A DNA stretch of 64,000 nt from contig JAOALB010000001.1 of assembly GCA_025331125.1 (NCBI GenBank), forward strand, positions 930,001-994,000, given 5' to 3'. Origin of the DNA: Mycogone perniciosa (Eukaryota; Ascomycota; Sordariomycetes; Hypocreales; Hypocreaceae). Of this stretch, positions 42,764-54,704 are shown piece after piece (within the stretch, counting starts at the first letter, position 1; each line of letters begins with the position of its first letter). The translations under genes were made by a program, and so were the position numbers. A model generated the notes under the pieces. The model ran no database searches. It saw only the letters and a program-made list of their open reading frames with translations, and was not told the origin of the DNA.

Positions 42764-44927
42764 GATGATTCTATTATCCCGTAGGTATTCGTCTATAACT
42801 GAGATGAGGGTATTGTGATCGTGATGCAGGCAGCTGCAGCTAGGTTGGTGGCAGTTCGTAAATCGTCGCTAGGTAGGTAGCTAAGTCGTCGCAATAGGCG
42901 CAAAGGCAAAAGAAGAGAAGACAAAGAAATGGATTTAAATTAGGAGGATATTGCCAACTGTGCTTACGGCAAGCAACCCGATCCTTGGCAACGAGAGAAT
43001 CCGAGGCACCAGCCTCTGTTGAACTGCTAAAGGTTGGGAAGATGGGAGGTGGGAAAGGTGATGAATCAAGTTGGTGGGTTGCCAAAAGGTAATAAGGGGA
43101 AAAAAGGTTCTTGCAAGAAACCGGACTCAGGAGGTTCCCTGACGCTGCTCTTCCCGGGATCCTGTTTCAGTACGAGCAAGTACGTACAGTGCCTAGCATT
43201 GGCTGGCTCCAGCCACTGGCAATGGCCCAAAATAGGGGACTGACGCTAAAGCAAGCTGAGCCACCTCACTTCTCAAACACGCTCCAAGGCGCGTGCGGCT
43301 GCTGGGGCCCAAAAAAATTCCATGCTTAGGCCAGGAGTACCTCCGGGTTGTGTGAGTGGCTGCGGCAATACGATGTACTCCATACCTGGCGGATGTTTTT
43401 TTTTTTTCTGTTTTACGAGGTGCTCCGTACCACCTTAGTTTTGTACTTCCATTCACGCTTCATCCGCCAGTATTAACCCCATGATGAGAAGATCGTCATC
43501 ATGTTGCCCCCCTTATGCATGAGGGGCCTCGTGTTACCACAAGTTATGCTTCTTGTTATGAAAAGTGCAAAATACACGTCTGGTCCACTGTTTGCCTTGT
43601 TGATTTGCACACGTCAAGCAGACAGATTTTTTGCTGGAGGTGCAAGTGGACGTATCCGCTTGAAGCCGGCCCTGCAATAATCAGTAGCACGCTATGTACA
43701 ACCAATCCTTGGTAAACGGCTGACTTCGTCCCACTAAACTCTCAAAGGACAGGACGAGACGTACGAAGCAGATGGTATGACTAATTGGTCACCACATTTG
43801 GTCGACAAAGGGAGATGCTGTTCGATAGCCTGTTCCTTCTTCTGGCTATGGATTCACATTCGTGGCTGTTCCAGGGAAAGATTCCATGTTTCTGGCACTG
43901 TACCGGGGCAAAATCTCTGTGCCTGTCATTCTGCAAAATCTAAAAATAGCGTCCGGGAGAGGAGCCTCATCCCTAAAACACAGTGGAGGCTGTGCGACCT
44001 CCACTCGCCTCTCCCGCAGCGTGGTAGTATTTGCGATTCCTACTTCGTACTCATCATTGCGGCATCTTCTTAGGGATTATTCATGGTGGAGTTCTCCGTA
44101 CTTGGACTCAACCTTCATGACCCAATATTTGCGCGGATATAAATATAATGATCTCGTCATGTTTTTCTATACTTGATAAAAGACTTTCTGAAGTTACCAT
44201 GGAGAACCACATGGCAGCGTTGCGATTACTACGGTACGGAGTACTACTGTACGAGTAAGGAGACAGTTGATATCATATCAAGCAAGCACTGTATCTAGGG
44301 AGAAGCCACCCTGGACCATAGCCCGTATGGCGACGCAAGCAATTATGTATGTATGTATGTATTCCTGACAGCTGACAGCCCGAACGCTTTCGACAATGTT
44401 CTTCCATGGTGCTGCCTACTAAATTACGAGTACCTTCGACATTGTCGCCGTTTCGTTCGCCATGCTTTGCCTCTTTTCTGTCTGTGGTGGCAACATACTA
44501 CTCCTCCATACTCCTGTAATATACTCCGTACCTGTACTCCGTATGGCGGCTGATCTCAGTGAAGCGGTACAGGGAAATGACGCTAGGCCCTATTCAGTCA
44601 GCGGCCCACACCAGGATCGAGATGAAATTTCCCAACCTCGGGGAGATTTGTTCTCCTGATTGTAGGGAGTCCGTAGTACGTGTCTAGTAAAGAGCGGTGT
44701 TTGCAAGAACGCTCATTCTCGTACCTCGCGTCGCATATGGACGTCATTCTCTAGTTCTTTTCCACAGAAGCCTTTCCTTTGACAGAATCCATTTTCTTTT
44801 CTTGCACGCCGATTGCCCACGGCCTGGTTAGTGATTTCCAGCCTCCCACGTGGAGCCTACGCGTATCAATCACTATCCTCTCAGCTCGTCATCGCGGTTA
44901 ATAGCCAGCTTCTTAGTGAGCTTCAAC
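42764..44927. other. Divergent region, chitin synthase / GDP-mannose transporter
   Basis: The 2.16-kb region separates two divergent cell-wall-related genes. It contains a T run near 43386-43397, GTAT tetranucleotides at 44345-44362, and copies of the intergenic motif at 44235, 44522 and 44535 with variants near 43374, 43424, 44043 and 44094. Frames in the middle (43.5-44.2 kb) are short and not protein-like. Confidence 0.45.
44345..44362. repeat. (TATG)n microsatellite
   Basis: About four and a half tandem copies of a TATG tetranucleotide in the intergenic region upstream of the GDP-mannose transporter gene. Confidence 0.8.
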
Positions 44928-46260
44928 ATGGCGGATAAGAAGAACGACGATTACGCGATCCGGATGCCGGCAAACAGTGATGGCCTCAAGGTCGAGACGG
45001 CCTACACAAGGTCACCCTCGCCCCGTCCCGTAGCTCCGGCCCCGGGCTTCTCATTTTCCAAGATCGACAATAGCCCTGGGGCGTCTATTTTAGGATACTG
45101 CTTGTCATCTATCAGCATGACTGTCGTTAACAAATACGTCGTCTCTGGTACCTCATGGAATTTGAACTTCCTCTATCTTGCGATTCAAGTAAAACCTTCC
45201 TCGGTACTCACCCGCCGATATGGATCCTGACCTTTGATAGTCCATCGTATGCGTAGTTGCGATTCAAATCTGCAAGCAAATGGGCTTGATCACGAATCTC
45301 TCCGCATTTGATCCAGAAAAGGGCAAGAAATGTAAGTTTCTCAATCGACAAGCTCTGCAAATGAACAAATCCAAGTTCTAACCCGCCGTAGGGTTTCCTA
45401 TTTCTGTTCTCCTCGTTGGCATGATCTACACCGGCGCCAAAGCTCTTCAGTACCTTTCCGTGCCAGTGTACACCATCTTCAAAAACCTGACTATCATTGT
45501 CATTGCCTATGGAGAAGTCCTTTGGTTTGGTGGCAGTGTCACCCCGACGATTCTCCTCTCCTTCGGCTTGATGGTCTTCAGCTCCATCATCGCTGCGTGG
45601 GCTGACACTGATGCTGCTGGTCGCTCGTCCAAGGCGTCCACTGCTCTTTCAACCCTGCACGTGGGTTATACTTGGATGGCTTTGAATGTCTTCTGCCAGG
45701 CCGCCTTTGTGCTTGGTATGCGCAAAGTCATCAAGAAGATGGCCTTTAAGGACTGGGACAGTGAGTTGCTCCGACAGATGCAAGTTACATAGGAGGAGAT
45801 GCTGACCCTCGCCCTAGCTATGTTCTACAACAATTTCTTGACCATTCCGGTTCTCATCGTCGGTTCTCTCCTTGTTGAGGATTGGTCTAGTGAGAACCTG
45901 GCACGAAACTTCCCGGCTGAGTCACGTAATAACCTCATCATCGGCATGATCTACTCGGGACTTTGTGCCATCTTCATCTCATATAGTTCTGCTTGGTGCA
46001 TCCGTGTTACGTCATCTACGACATATTCGATGGTCGGAGCTCTGAACAAGCTTCCCATTGCCGTCAGCGGTCTCGTCTTCTTCGATGCCCCCATCACATT
46101 TGGCAGTGTTTCTGCTATCTTTATTGGATTTATCAGCGGTCTTGTGTACGCCTGGGGTAAGGTCCGCCAGACGGAGAAGTCCAAGATGTCACTGCCCACG
46201 ACAAACAAACCTGTTATGAGCGCTAGCTCCAAGAGCAACACCGATGCATCCAATGCGTAA
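44928..46260 (+). CDS. VRG4: Golgi GDP-mannose transporter (Vrg4/GmtA)
   Basis: Four exons, 44928-45188, 45241-45331, 45392-45760 and 45818-46260, encode 387 residues. A hydrophilic N-terminal leader is followed by about ten membrane segments. Two motifs known to bind GDP-mannose are present, FYNN (at the start of the last exon) and GALNK. Other conserved blocks are SSISMTVVNKYVVSG and LQYLSVPVYTIFKNLTII. The protein exchanges GDP-mannose for GMP across the Golgi membrane and so feeds mannan, N- and O-glycan and glycolipid mannosylation. An in-frame upstream ATG at 44850 would add 26 residues; I prefer MADKKND because it starts the conserved family N-terminus. Confidence 0.95.
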
Positions 46261-47999
46261 TAGGCTAGGCGATTAGTTATCAAATGTTGGTTGGAGTTGG
46301 GCGAATGGGAAATAGTGAGGTCACATTGGTGCCTTGTTGGCCGCAATAGACCATATACGAATGTACTCTAGATCCCAGGCATGATATTGGTCAGGGTTTG
46401 GCAAAACTGCGTTTTTCTTAATTGGGCATGAGAGGGGGACAATAGACGCTCTTTGTTTGAGATCCACAGGTGTATGCTGTGCTTCTCCAGTATCGAACAT
46501 TTATTGTCACAGTCCAAAACGGCAGTGGTATCATATATTCCTAAATGAATCAAGGTATAATTGCTAACAGCTGTAGTAATATTTAAGCTTATCTAATAGT
46601 ATACTGATACTAGTGATGTTGAGAAACCAGGTTCTTGATAATAGTAGACTCATACAGCTACCTTCTTGACCATGTATGCTATGCGAGTGAATACTCCTTA
46701 GAAATGACCTAATAATGCGAACTATCCAATGTGAAACAAAGCTTTATTACCTTCCGCAGAGTAGAGCCCCGATTGACTCAAGTTTTATAAGAAATTGAAA
46801 GTTTTGGTTCATGATGTGATAGAACCGACTACAGGGCGAATAAGACGAGAACGGCTACGCTGATGGAAATACGAACACACCATATTGCGAAGTACGTGCG
46901 GGAGGGAGCGATGACCTGGCTATTCGAAGAGTCTACGGAGTACAGAGTATTACTACTATTGATATCTTCGACTATAAACAACACAGACCCTTCGCAACAT
47001 GAGCTGCATCTTCCAGAACAAAGGATCAGCAGACTCGCACGGACGACGCAGCTGCACAACACGACGCCCTCGGACTTGGAAAAATTGGTGGTACTACTAC
47101 TATTACTACGCAGTACTAAGACGACTATTGCCGTTTATTTCCCTCCTTCCCCTTTCACATTTTCGTCGATAATAATAATGCCTGGTAAAGGCATGGAGGG
47201 TGTGAGATGTGATTTGCTGAGCCTGTAAATTAGCATCAAGTCAACGGGACAAGGATGCAGACCGTTGCAGGTTGCAGGGCCCCACAGCCAAGAAAATATC
47301 GTTGAGTGTCGTCCACCAAGACGATAAGTTGTTGGCTGCTGAATTTCCGTGAATATCCAATGAGCAGTAAATAAACATTGCATCTTGAGGCTTGGTCTGG
47401 ATCAATTGAACGCCTCGTGTAGCAGATGAGGTGCTGCTGTAGCACCGGCTATTCGCTGATCAATGATAGCTGGCACGCGAGATTCGCGTCGTCAGCGCGC
47501 CATCCTTTGCGAGGGACTAGTCCACTAATACCTTCCAGCTAGGGCTCTAGGGCGCTGAAGGAACTTTGGAACCTTGAAGTCAATGGTCAGTGACAGAAGA
47601 AGCAAGCCATTGGCTTCCGGACCAGTGTCAGGGCATAGAATACGGAGTAGGATAGAAGGAAATATCAAAGCTGAATGGATGAATGAAGATGAATTCCTGT
47701 CGGATACCATTATTACCTCTGCCGTGTTTTGAACGGCTCTCCAGCCTGTCCCAAGTATACAAGCTGAAGCACGCAACTGATGGCAAGCCACCACATTTGC
47801 AACGTGGGCAGAGAATCGAAGGTGGGCTCCCACAGGCGCGGAATACTGCGGAGGTCCGATACAGTTTGAGACACAGTGTCCGGGTAAACTCTGCATCGTC
47901 TTCAGGCTCCGCCGAGTGCTACCGTTCCATCCACTCAGGCCGCGCCAAACGGTGCTTGGCGGTGCTCTGCGCCTAAAACGAGGGAGGCTGGCTGCCCAC

Positions 48000-48113
48000 G
48001 GCGCACTGTGGCTTCCAACGCCCTATTGGCCCTAGTACAGAGCAGGCTCTAGCGGCCTCTTCTGCCCCTGGCTCGCCCGCACGTTCTTCGCCGTAACGAA
48101 GCCACAGTGCGCC
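48000..48113. repeat. Inverted repeat with perfect 16-bp arms
   Basis: The arm ggcgcactgtggcttc at 48000-48015 recurs as its exact reverse complement, gaagccacagtgcgcc, at 48098-48113, separated by 82 bp that are G/C-rich. It lies about 520 bp upstream of the OPY2 start. It could form a hairpin in DNA or RNA, or be a paired protein-binding site. Confidence 0.9.
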
Positions 48114-48484
48114 TCTCACCCGCAGCCAGCGCGACTTCCCTCTCGTTTTGCTTTGCTCAAAACCTCTCTCCACCTGCGTTTTTCCTCTCTTGAAACCTTT
48201 TGAAGCGCCGCCCCTCTCAAACCCACGTCGTCGTCGTCCGTCCAAAACGTTCACCACCCAAAATTCCATTCGTTTTTGACTGTCGCCCGAGGTCGATGAT
48301 GTCTTTCTCTTCAATGATCTAGAATCACATACGCTCTTTCTTGTTTTATCTATTTCTCTTCATTTTCTGCCATTTTCTCTTCCATCTTTTTAAGCCTGAG
48401 CTAGACTCAACGTCCACTCCTTTGTTTCTCTCGTCTCCAATCAATCTGCATCATTACGCCAACGCCTGTCGCGTCGCTACACTC

Positions 48485-48492
48485 TATAAAAG
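48485..48492 (+). promoter_or_regulatory. TATA-like box of OPY2
   Basis: The octamer tataaaag lies 143 bp upstream of the OPY2 start codon, after a long CT-rich tract, which fits a fungal core promoter. Function is inferred from position only. Confidence 0.45.
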
Positions 48493-48634
48493 TCTAGAAG
48501 ACTCGACGAAATCATCTCTGCACTAGCTATTGCTCGAATTATCCATCGCTGAACGTCACGAATTGCATCGACCGATTTCGCAAACATTACTACGCCCTCC
48601 CCCTGGCTTCCGAAGTACCCTTGAGATTGCGAAA

Positions 48635-49997
48635 ATGGAGACGACACCGTTCCTCGTCGCGCGGAGTCTGGCGGAGCTGGATGAAGGTGAGAATCGCACT
48701 TCGTTAATTGCTTGTGGAGTATTGAGTTGACTAACGCCTATCTCCAGTAATGAAGCTGGTGCCTCGACAAGCTAACTGCGTCAAGTGTGATGACAGGTCG
48801 AGACTCCAATGTCCGTCGTGTCCCCAAGGCCAAGTCTGCCAGTTCACCGTTCCGCTCGATTGCACGCAATGCGCAAAGTCGATCTGTATAGGCGATGAGT
48901 CACCTTCCAACGACACTGGAAATAACAGTGGTGGAAGTGGCCCCAGTGCAGGACCTATCGCTGGTGGCGTCATTGGTGGTATTGCAGCCATTGCAATCAT
49001 CACTTACCTCGTTTGGAGGTTCCTCATCAAGCCAAAGAGGCGGCAAGCTCAATCAGTTTACGGAGTGGAGGAGCAAGTTGTTCAAGATACGGAAAAGGAC
49101 GCCCCCCCACAGATAGGCCGTCGCGGCTCTACCCATACCGTCCATTCTATCGCATCTACGGTTCTCACTCGCGCATCCAACATTATTCAAATCGCCTACA
49201 TTCCTGGTGTTACGAACCGAGCCACCCCGACGTCGCCCGGTGTTCTCGTGCCACCAGTTCCACCGATTCCCATGCATCATACCGAAGGGCATCGCGAGTC
49301 TACGCTTACAACCGACGATCCCCATTTCTTCGTCCCTGGCAACCTGCGAGACTCGACCTACTCTGGTATTTCAGGCTATTCAGACAGGACATCGTTTGCA
49401 CGGACATCGTTTGCACGGACATCGTTTGCCCCACGCTCAAGCATCGCATCTACCATCTACGGCAAGCAAGCTCAAGTTTTGGCACCGGCACAAACTGGCA
49501 TGAGAGCCAAGCCTACCATGGTCAGTGTCAAATCAGGCGCAAACAATCTCAGTGCTCCCAATACGCCTCCGGTCCCCACCATTGATTTCGGCAAGTTCAA
49601 CAACAACGTACGGCCCGAAAGCACAGCAAGCACATTCAGTGTCGGTTCAACCTTTCTAAGCAACGCCAACACAGCCACACAAGCCCGTGCCCATGTTGTC
49701 AAGGTTGGCGGATCTGGACTCAGACATGTTAAAATCGCCTCCCGGCCAGAAGCAAACGCGTCTTCGACTACGTTGGGACCAAAACTTGCACAGAGTCCCA
49801 GTGCTGCGCCGACAGGAGCTCGAGGACCAACCGCTGCTGACCAGGGCCCGTTTTCTGATCCACCCTCAAACAGGAGCACGCAGTCAACACTGGCCGTTAG
49901 TGTGACCGAATCTATGAAAGAGAGGGCCTCGAAACCATCAGACTCCGGAACGCGTGGTGCTAGCCCTTTCGGAGACGAGCATGCAACTAAGGAATGA
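48635..49997 (+). CDS. OPY2: Opy2-type membrane anchor of the HOG osmosensing pathway
   Basis: Two exons, 48635-48686 and 48748-49997, encode 433 residues. A short extracellular part holds the Cys-rich Opy2 domain (residues about 26-66: CVKC, CPSC, CQF, CTQC, CIG), then a Gly/Ser-rich linker and one membrane helix (GGVIGGIAAIAIITYLVWRFLI). The long cytosolic tail is Ser/Thr-rich and disordered, with a triple RTSFA repeat near 49387-49431. In yeast, Opy2 recruits the adaptor Ste50, and with it the MAPKKK Ste11, to the plasma membrane, linking osmosensors to the HOG pathway. There is no classical signal peptide before the cysteines, as in other Opy2 proteins. It converges with the ras-2 gene. 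Confidence 0.85.
49387..49431 (+). repeat. Three tandem 15-bp repeats in OPY2
   Basis: The unit ggacatcgtttgcac occurs three times in tandem, the third ending ccc, and encodes Arg-Thr-Ser-Phe-Ala three times. The near-identity at DNA level suggests recent duplication. Confidence 0.88.
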
Positions 49998-52615
49998 TTG
50001 ATGTTCTAGGTCGCTATATATTTTGCATTTCTCAAGAAGGATCAATGATCTACGTCTTTATTATCTGACTAGTACCTTATGTGCTGGCTCGGCTGTATGT
50101 TTGGGGTTTTATCTTTCTTCAGCGATGAGAATTATCTTTTTATCAACGGGTTATGGCGTCTTTCCTGGGACACATCGAGGGGTATTGGACAATGACAGAT
50201 GGCGGCATGTTTGGCAGCAACAGTGTTGATATATCTGTATGCTCTTTTTTTATTTTTTATCTTTTGAATAGACATGATTGGTCTGGTGCTTCGCCTTTGT
50301 TGAGAGGATTGTGAATGTGTCGATAGTTTTGATGATGACTACTTCCTAGATAGTTGATGCTTTTGATTATTAGCTTGATTGACTTGCCTGTTTGTTCGTA
50401 TTCCTCAGCCTATGATCTAAGTCTTAGGAATCATGTTGTCGGGCCTTTTTTCCCAGATAATTCCAACTTGGTTCCAGACGGCTCCAAATCGAAGGATGAG
50501 TTTATCGAATCCAAAACAGCCGAGGAAAAACACTAACATTTTCTCACGAGTACAAAACTGTTGCCAATGTCAAGTCCAGTTCAAGCCACCAACCTCAAGC
50601 CACCGCATTAGCCATTATTATGTATGCACGCGGCCCCATGTCACATAGATAGCTTCGGGGCGCGGTCACCAAAATAGTTGGCGAAACACGGAGGTCCCTT
50701 TTTTTTCGTGGCCCTTCGGAACAGCTAGCTAACCTTGGGTCCAAAGGGCGGGGCAATAACTGAGCGGAGGGAGTAGTTAGTTGGAACAAAGAAGTTTTGT
50801 TTGTGGTGTTGGATGAGGAATGGCTCTCTCTCTCTCTCTCTCTCTCTGCCCTGCGTTTCGAGTGGAGGGGGGATAATAATAGCGAGGGAAATAGTTGGGT
50901 GAAAGAAACGTGGCGTTGTGGCATTTACGTTTGCTGGTTCTTTATGATATGATACGGGAATTGCAACTAGAATGCTTCTGGATTGCTTTGCTCTTTGTTC
51001 TCATGCATTCGAAGAGTATCACATCAACCCGGTCTCAGCCATTCATCCACCCTCTCTCCCCGTTTATGCCCCCCCATTGATGGGACCTCTCATACATGCG
51101 TAGAAATATACATGACCCAAAACAGACCTCCGCCGTGATCGATCCACCATATCTGTATCAGAAACTCTCTCCAACTGCCTCCTCCATCACCGGGCAAAAC
51201 CACCAATGCGCCCGTCTGTGCGGCGCCCGTCTCGTTCTCCTCAAACCTCACAAAAGACCGGCTGGTGTGCGTACTAAAGTAGGGTCTTAAAAACAAACTA
51301 GCCGAACAACCGTCTGTTAGGTACACAAACCATCTCTGCCCTTCCTTTCCGCCGTCTTTAGTTCGCTTCCATCCTAGTTGGATTTCATGCATTTCAGAGC
51401 ATGGGTTGCATTCGACGGCGGCGCCGCTGTGTCAAAACGCCTGGCACGGGATGATCCCCGGCCGTTGCAACTAATCAAAGACCGGGAATGAAATGGTGGT
51501 CAGACGGGATGGTAAGGATAGACCAGAAGATAGACAAAAGAAAAACCACCAAGGGAGCCATGTTGCATCAACTACGTAGTACTGAGAGGGGGTCATGTCA
51601 CTGGCGACAAACGCCCTTCGGCCATGTCCAGGACTCAAGGGAGGCATGTAGCTCAGAGGATATGTAGATTTTGATGGGCTATGGCAATGGCCACAAGCCT
51701 CGTAGATACAAATCCCAATCGTGGCCTTCCAAGTTCAGTCCTTCTGTTCGCGGCTAAAGCGACAAGGCCATAGCAGCTTCTAGGTAGTTGTGCTCGTCTT
51801 ATTCTCCCAACCATTCATTCATCTAGAAGCCACAATGGCAAGGCATCAAGCAGAAAGAGGATCAATATGACGTGACGAGTAACGTGAACAATAGACAGAT
51901 CCAACCAGACATCGCTATCAACAGCCGGTGACATGTGCCAAGACATATTTATGACTTCCTTTTTTTAGTCCAAAGATACCTAGGTAGCAAGGCAGACAGA
52001 TGGTGGGGAATATCAGTAGTACAGGAAAGACTCGCCAAGACTCCAAAAACACCTGCGACTAGCCTTTCCATGTCTCGGAAAACGAACGCAATGGAAAACG
52101 AGAAGCCATGATGACAATGGCGAGGATAGTAAGGGTGCTAGTGCGGATAGTGGTAATGGTCATGGATGTCGGCATAGCAATGTGGTCAATGGTAGGGTTG
52201 TGAAAGCGATGGCCCCCTGGCCCTAGATATCCTCAGTAGCAGCTGTGAGAAGCGTGGGAACAATGTAAATATCGTGAAATAGAGAGAAAAAAAACCCAGC
52301 GCCACAAATTATGCCTCTTTTTTGGTTTGTATGTGTTCATACGCCATTCGCCGATTCAAAAACCGGTGTGATTAAAATTTTTCGTGTTGGATGTTGCATC
52401 ATGTAACAATATCGGGAAGTCCGACAAAGAAGGGGAGAGAAAATATCGAGTCTTCCTTCCTGTATGGGTGGTATCGTATCCGTCATGATCCATATCTGTC
52501 TTCGTAAGAATGAGCCGAGGGTCAGACACAACGACGGCGTCTGACCGACCGCTCTTCGACCGTATCCCAAATCCCCAGCTTCGGGGAAGCCGGAGCAATC
52601 AGTCGATGAAGCCGC
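49998..52615. other. Long spacer between convergent OPY2 and ras-2
   Basis: A 2.6-kb stretch between two 3' ends, much longer than other convergent spacers here. It contains (CT)12 at 50824-50847 and poly-T runs near 50247 and 50700. The part next to ras-2 (51.4-52.5 kb) is purine/pyrimidine-mixed with no protein-like frame. It may hold an untranslated transcript, but nothing in the sequence proves one. Confidence 0.4.
50824..50847. repeat. (CT)12 microsatellite
   Basis: A perfect dinucleotide run of twelve CT units in the OPY2/ras-2 spacer. Confidence 0.95.
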
Positions 52616-53464
52616 TCATAATACTATGCACTTGGACTTGCTCTTCTCGCCATCCTTGCTGCGTCGGTACCTGTGTGTTTCGCGCTCCCGACCGCCAACA
52701 TCGCCGTTGCCTGTTCGGGCCCTGCCACTGGCTCCAGCGGGCGGTCGCGAGGCCTGTTGGCGCTGTCGGCGCAAGATTCTGACCACATCGTAAAAGGCCT
52801 TCTCGACGTTGATGCAATTCTTGGCGGACGCTTCGACGAACTCGCAGCCAAGCTCCCGTGCCAAAGCGTGTCCCTCTTGCGTAGATACCTCACGCTCAGT
52901 AACCCTGTCGCTCTTATTTCCCACGAGCATGATAGGCACGGGTAGCTGCGGATTGGCGGCTGATAGGGGCGAGCCCGGGTAAGAGGGTGAGGATGCGACC
53001 GATTCCTTCACGCGCTGTATCTGGTGATGGAATCGCTTGATGCGAGTGAAAGAGGAGCGAGAGGCGATGCTATAGACCAGAACAAAGCCCTCGCCGTCGC
53101 GGATCCATTGGTCTCGCAGCGCAGTATATTCCTCCTGGCCAGCGGTGTCGAGGACCTCGAGCATGCAGGGTTGACCATCTATGACCACTTGCTTCCGATA
53201 CGAGTCTTCAATTGTCGGGTCGTACTGTGGAGGCAAACGTCAGCCAAAAATGTGTCAGGAGACAGACAGGTCGAGCGGTGCCCCTCATCCGCAACCCACA
53301 TGGAGGAGGGGAGCACGGGGAGAGGGGCGCCTCATACAGATGACAGAATGGATACATACCGTCTCAACAAAGTGTTGCAGACACAGCTGGATGGTCAGGG
53401 CTGTCTTTCCAACGCCTCCATCGCCCAACACCACCAGTTTGTACAGCACCATTCTGCCCGCCAT
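52616..53464 (-). CDS. ras-2: Ras-family small GTPase, RAS2/ras-2 type
   Basis: Two exons, 53464-53360 and 53224-52616, with a 135-nt intron, encode 237 residues. The G1 loop is GDGGVGKT at residues 14-21, the effector loop YDPTIEDSY directly follows the intron, then DTAGQEEY, NKSD and SAK complete the nucleotide site. A Ser/Pro/Gly insert (SSPSYPGSPLSAANP) precedes NKSD, as in filamentous-fungal ras-2. The C-terminus is basic and ends CIVL, a CaaX box for prenylation. Ras-2 signals to cAMP and MAPK pathways and controls hyphal polarity. The upstream frame stays open to an ATG at 53656, which would add 64 residues; MAGRMVLYKLVVLG is the family start. Confidence 0.94.
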
Positions 53465-54437
53465 GATGGGGGCAAGTCCGCTGGGCGGGTGAGCGATCGA
53501 AGTAGCACGGAGGGGGGGATCCCAGGACTTGTCGGCGATTCGAGTATCCGCGGGCGGACGTTGGAGCGAAGGAAGAGAGAGAAAGAGGAAAGCAAAAGGC
53601 AAAAAGAGAGCCAGACACAGCAGCGACGGTACGGGATCGGAGGCGGAGCGAAGCACAGCTACAGTGCAATGCTATGGCGGGTTATGCGGAGCGATGGTGC
53701 GTTGCGGTGCACTCAGGTCAGTGTGCAATGGGATCGGAGCAGCAGTACTCGTAGTTTGGAGAGGGATGTTTGTGCCAGCAGCTTAGCACGGCCAAGGTAA
53801 GTAAGATGCTTAGGCGTCCTGAGCTGGCTTGTCTTGGGTCGAGTGGACTTTGGTGGAGTCTGGTGGGCTGGCGGGTCCGGCTCTGGACAGCAACGGATGA
53901 GGGACCAGTCGACGAGGTACCTCGGACCTTAGCCTCTACCCAAGCAGGAGGCTAGATGCGCGCGCTGATAGGAGAGGGCCGACAAGCAGTAGTGCTCCGT
54001 ATAGTGGGAGGAGTGCTCGGTCGATGGATAGATGAATGGGCGAATGGATGACGAAAGCCCAAGGCGTGTACGAGGTATGTATGTATGTCTGTATGTACGT
54101 ACGGGACACGATGCCGGCAACCAAGCACTCACAGGGAAAGAAAGAGAAAAAAAACCACCAAACCCCCCAGCCAGCGGAAACGGGGGGTTGCTTTGGGGAG
54201 GAGGGCTTGCGAAGCGGTGATTGATCGATCTTGGCGACGGCGTACGGGAGACCCTTTCGTCCAATGGTCCCCTATTATTGGGGCTCCTGGGCGGGAGGCT
54301 GGTCCTGCTGGTATCGTATCAAAGTGGCTCCCAGCGCCCAGCACAAGGGTTTCTGATTCTGTGTTAAAGCAGAGACACCTCAACAACCCTGCGGTCAAAG
54401 CGCCTGGGGCGGACAGATGCTTGTTGTCTGTCCTGTG

Positions 54438-54468
54438 TGCTGCGCTGTGCTGCGCTGTGCTGTGCTGT
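54438..54468. repeat. TGCGCTG/TGTGCTG imperfect tandem repeat
   Basis: About six overlapping GCTGT/GCTGC pentamers form a simple-sequence patch in the region upstream of ras-2. Confidence 0.75.
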
Positions 54469-54686
54469 GTCCTGCGTCGCCGCTGCAGCACCCTGCCCTG
54501 AGAGGCGAAGTGGCGGAAGCTCGCGCAATGGTTCGCGATGCGATAGGTGGAACAGATGTAATAGCACTCCGTATATACACCAGGATCAGCGGCAGCAGCT
54601 CATCATGGGTGCTCGTACGGAGTACATATTAGATAGATAGTAAGGTATTTAGTAGATGGCAAGGGAGAAGAAGCAGCAGGAGCTGA

Positions 54687-54704
54687 ATGATGATGATGAT
54701 GATG
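54687..54704. repeat. (ATG)6 trinucleotide repeat
   Basis: Six consecutive ATG/TGA-phase trinucleotides in non-coding DNA upstream of ras-2. Confidence 0.85.

Larger units (their letters stand above)
46261..48634. other. Long intergenic region upstream of OPY2
   Basis: The 2.37-kb region holds the VRG4 3' end and the OPY2 promoter and leader. It has motif copies at 46934 and 47641, short TACTACTAT runs near 47090-47110, a perfect 16-bp inverted repeat (48000/48098, listed separately), a pyrimidine-rich tract from about 48330 to 48430 and a TATA-like box at 48485. No gene was supported. Confidence 0.45.

Noticed and set aside
47525..48314. Minus-strand frames of about 113-123 residues upstream of OPY2
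   Set aside because: Composition is biased by the CT-rich leader and G/C-rich inverted repeat; no hydrophobic core or family motif.
51640..51730. Possible tRNA-like stretch (gtagctcagaggat)
   Set aside because: The D-arm-like segment is not followed by a proper anticodon stem or a GGTTCGAATCC-type T-loop at the right distance.
53024..53800. 258-residue plus-strand frame opposite ras-2
   Set aside because: It is the complement of the ras-2 exons and intron. The product is low in hydrophobic pattern and rich in Ser, Arg and Gly, with no family features, while the minus strand gives a perfect Ras protein.
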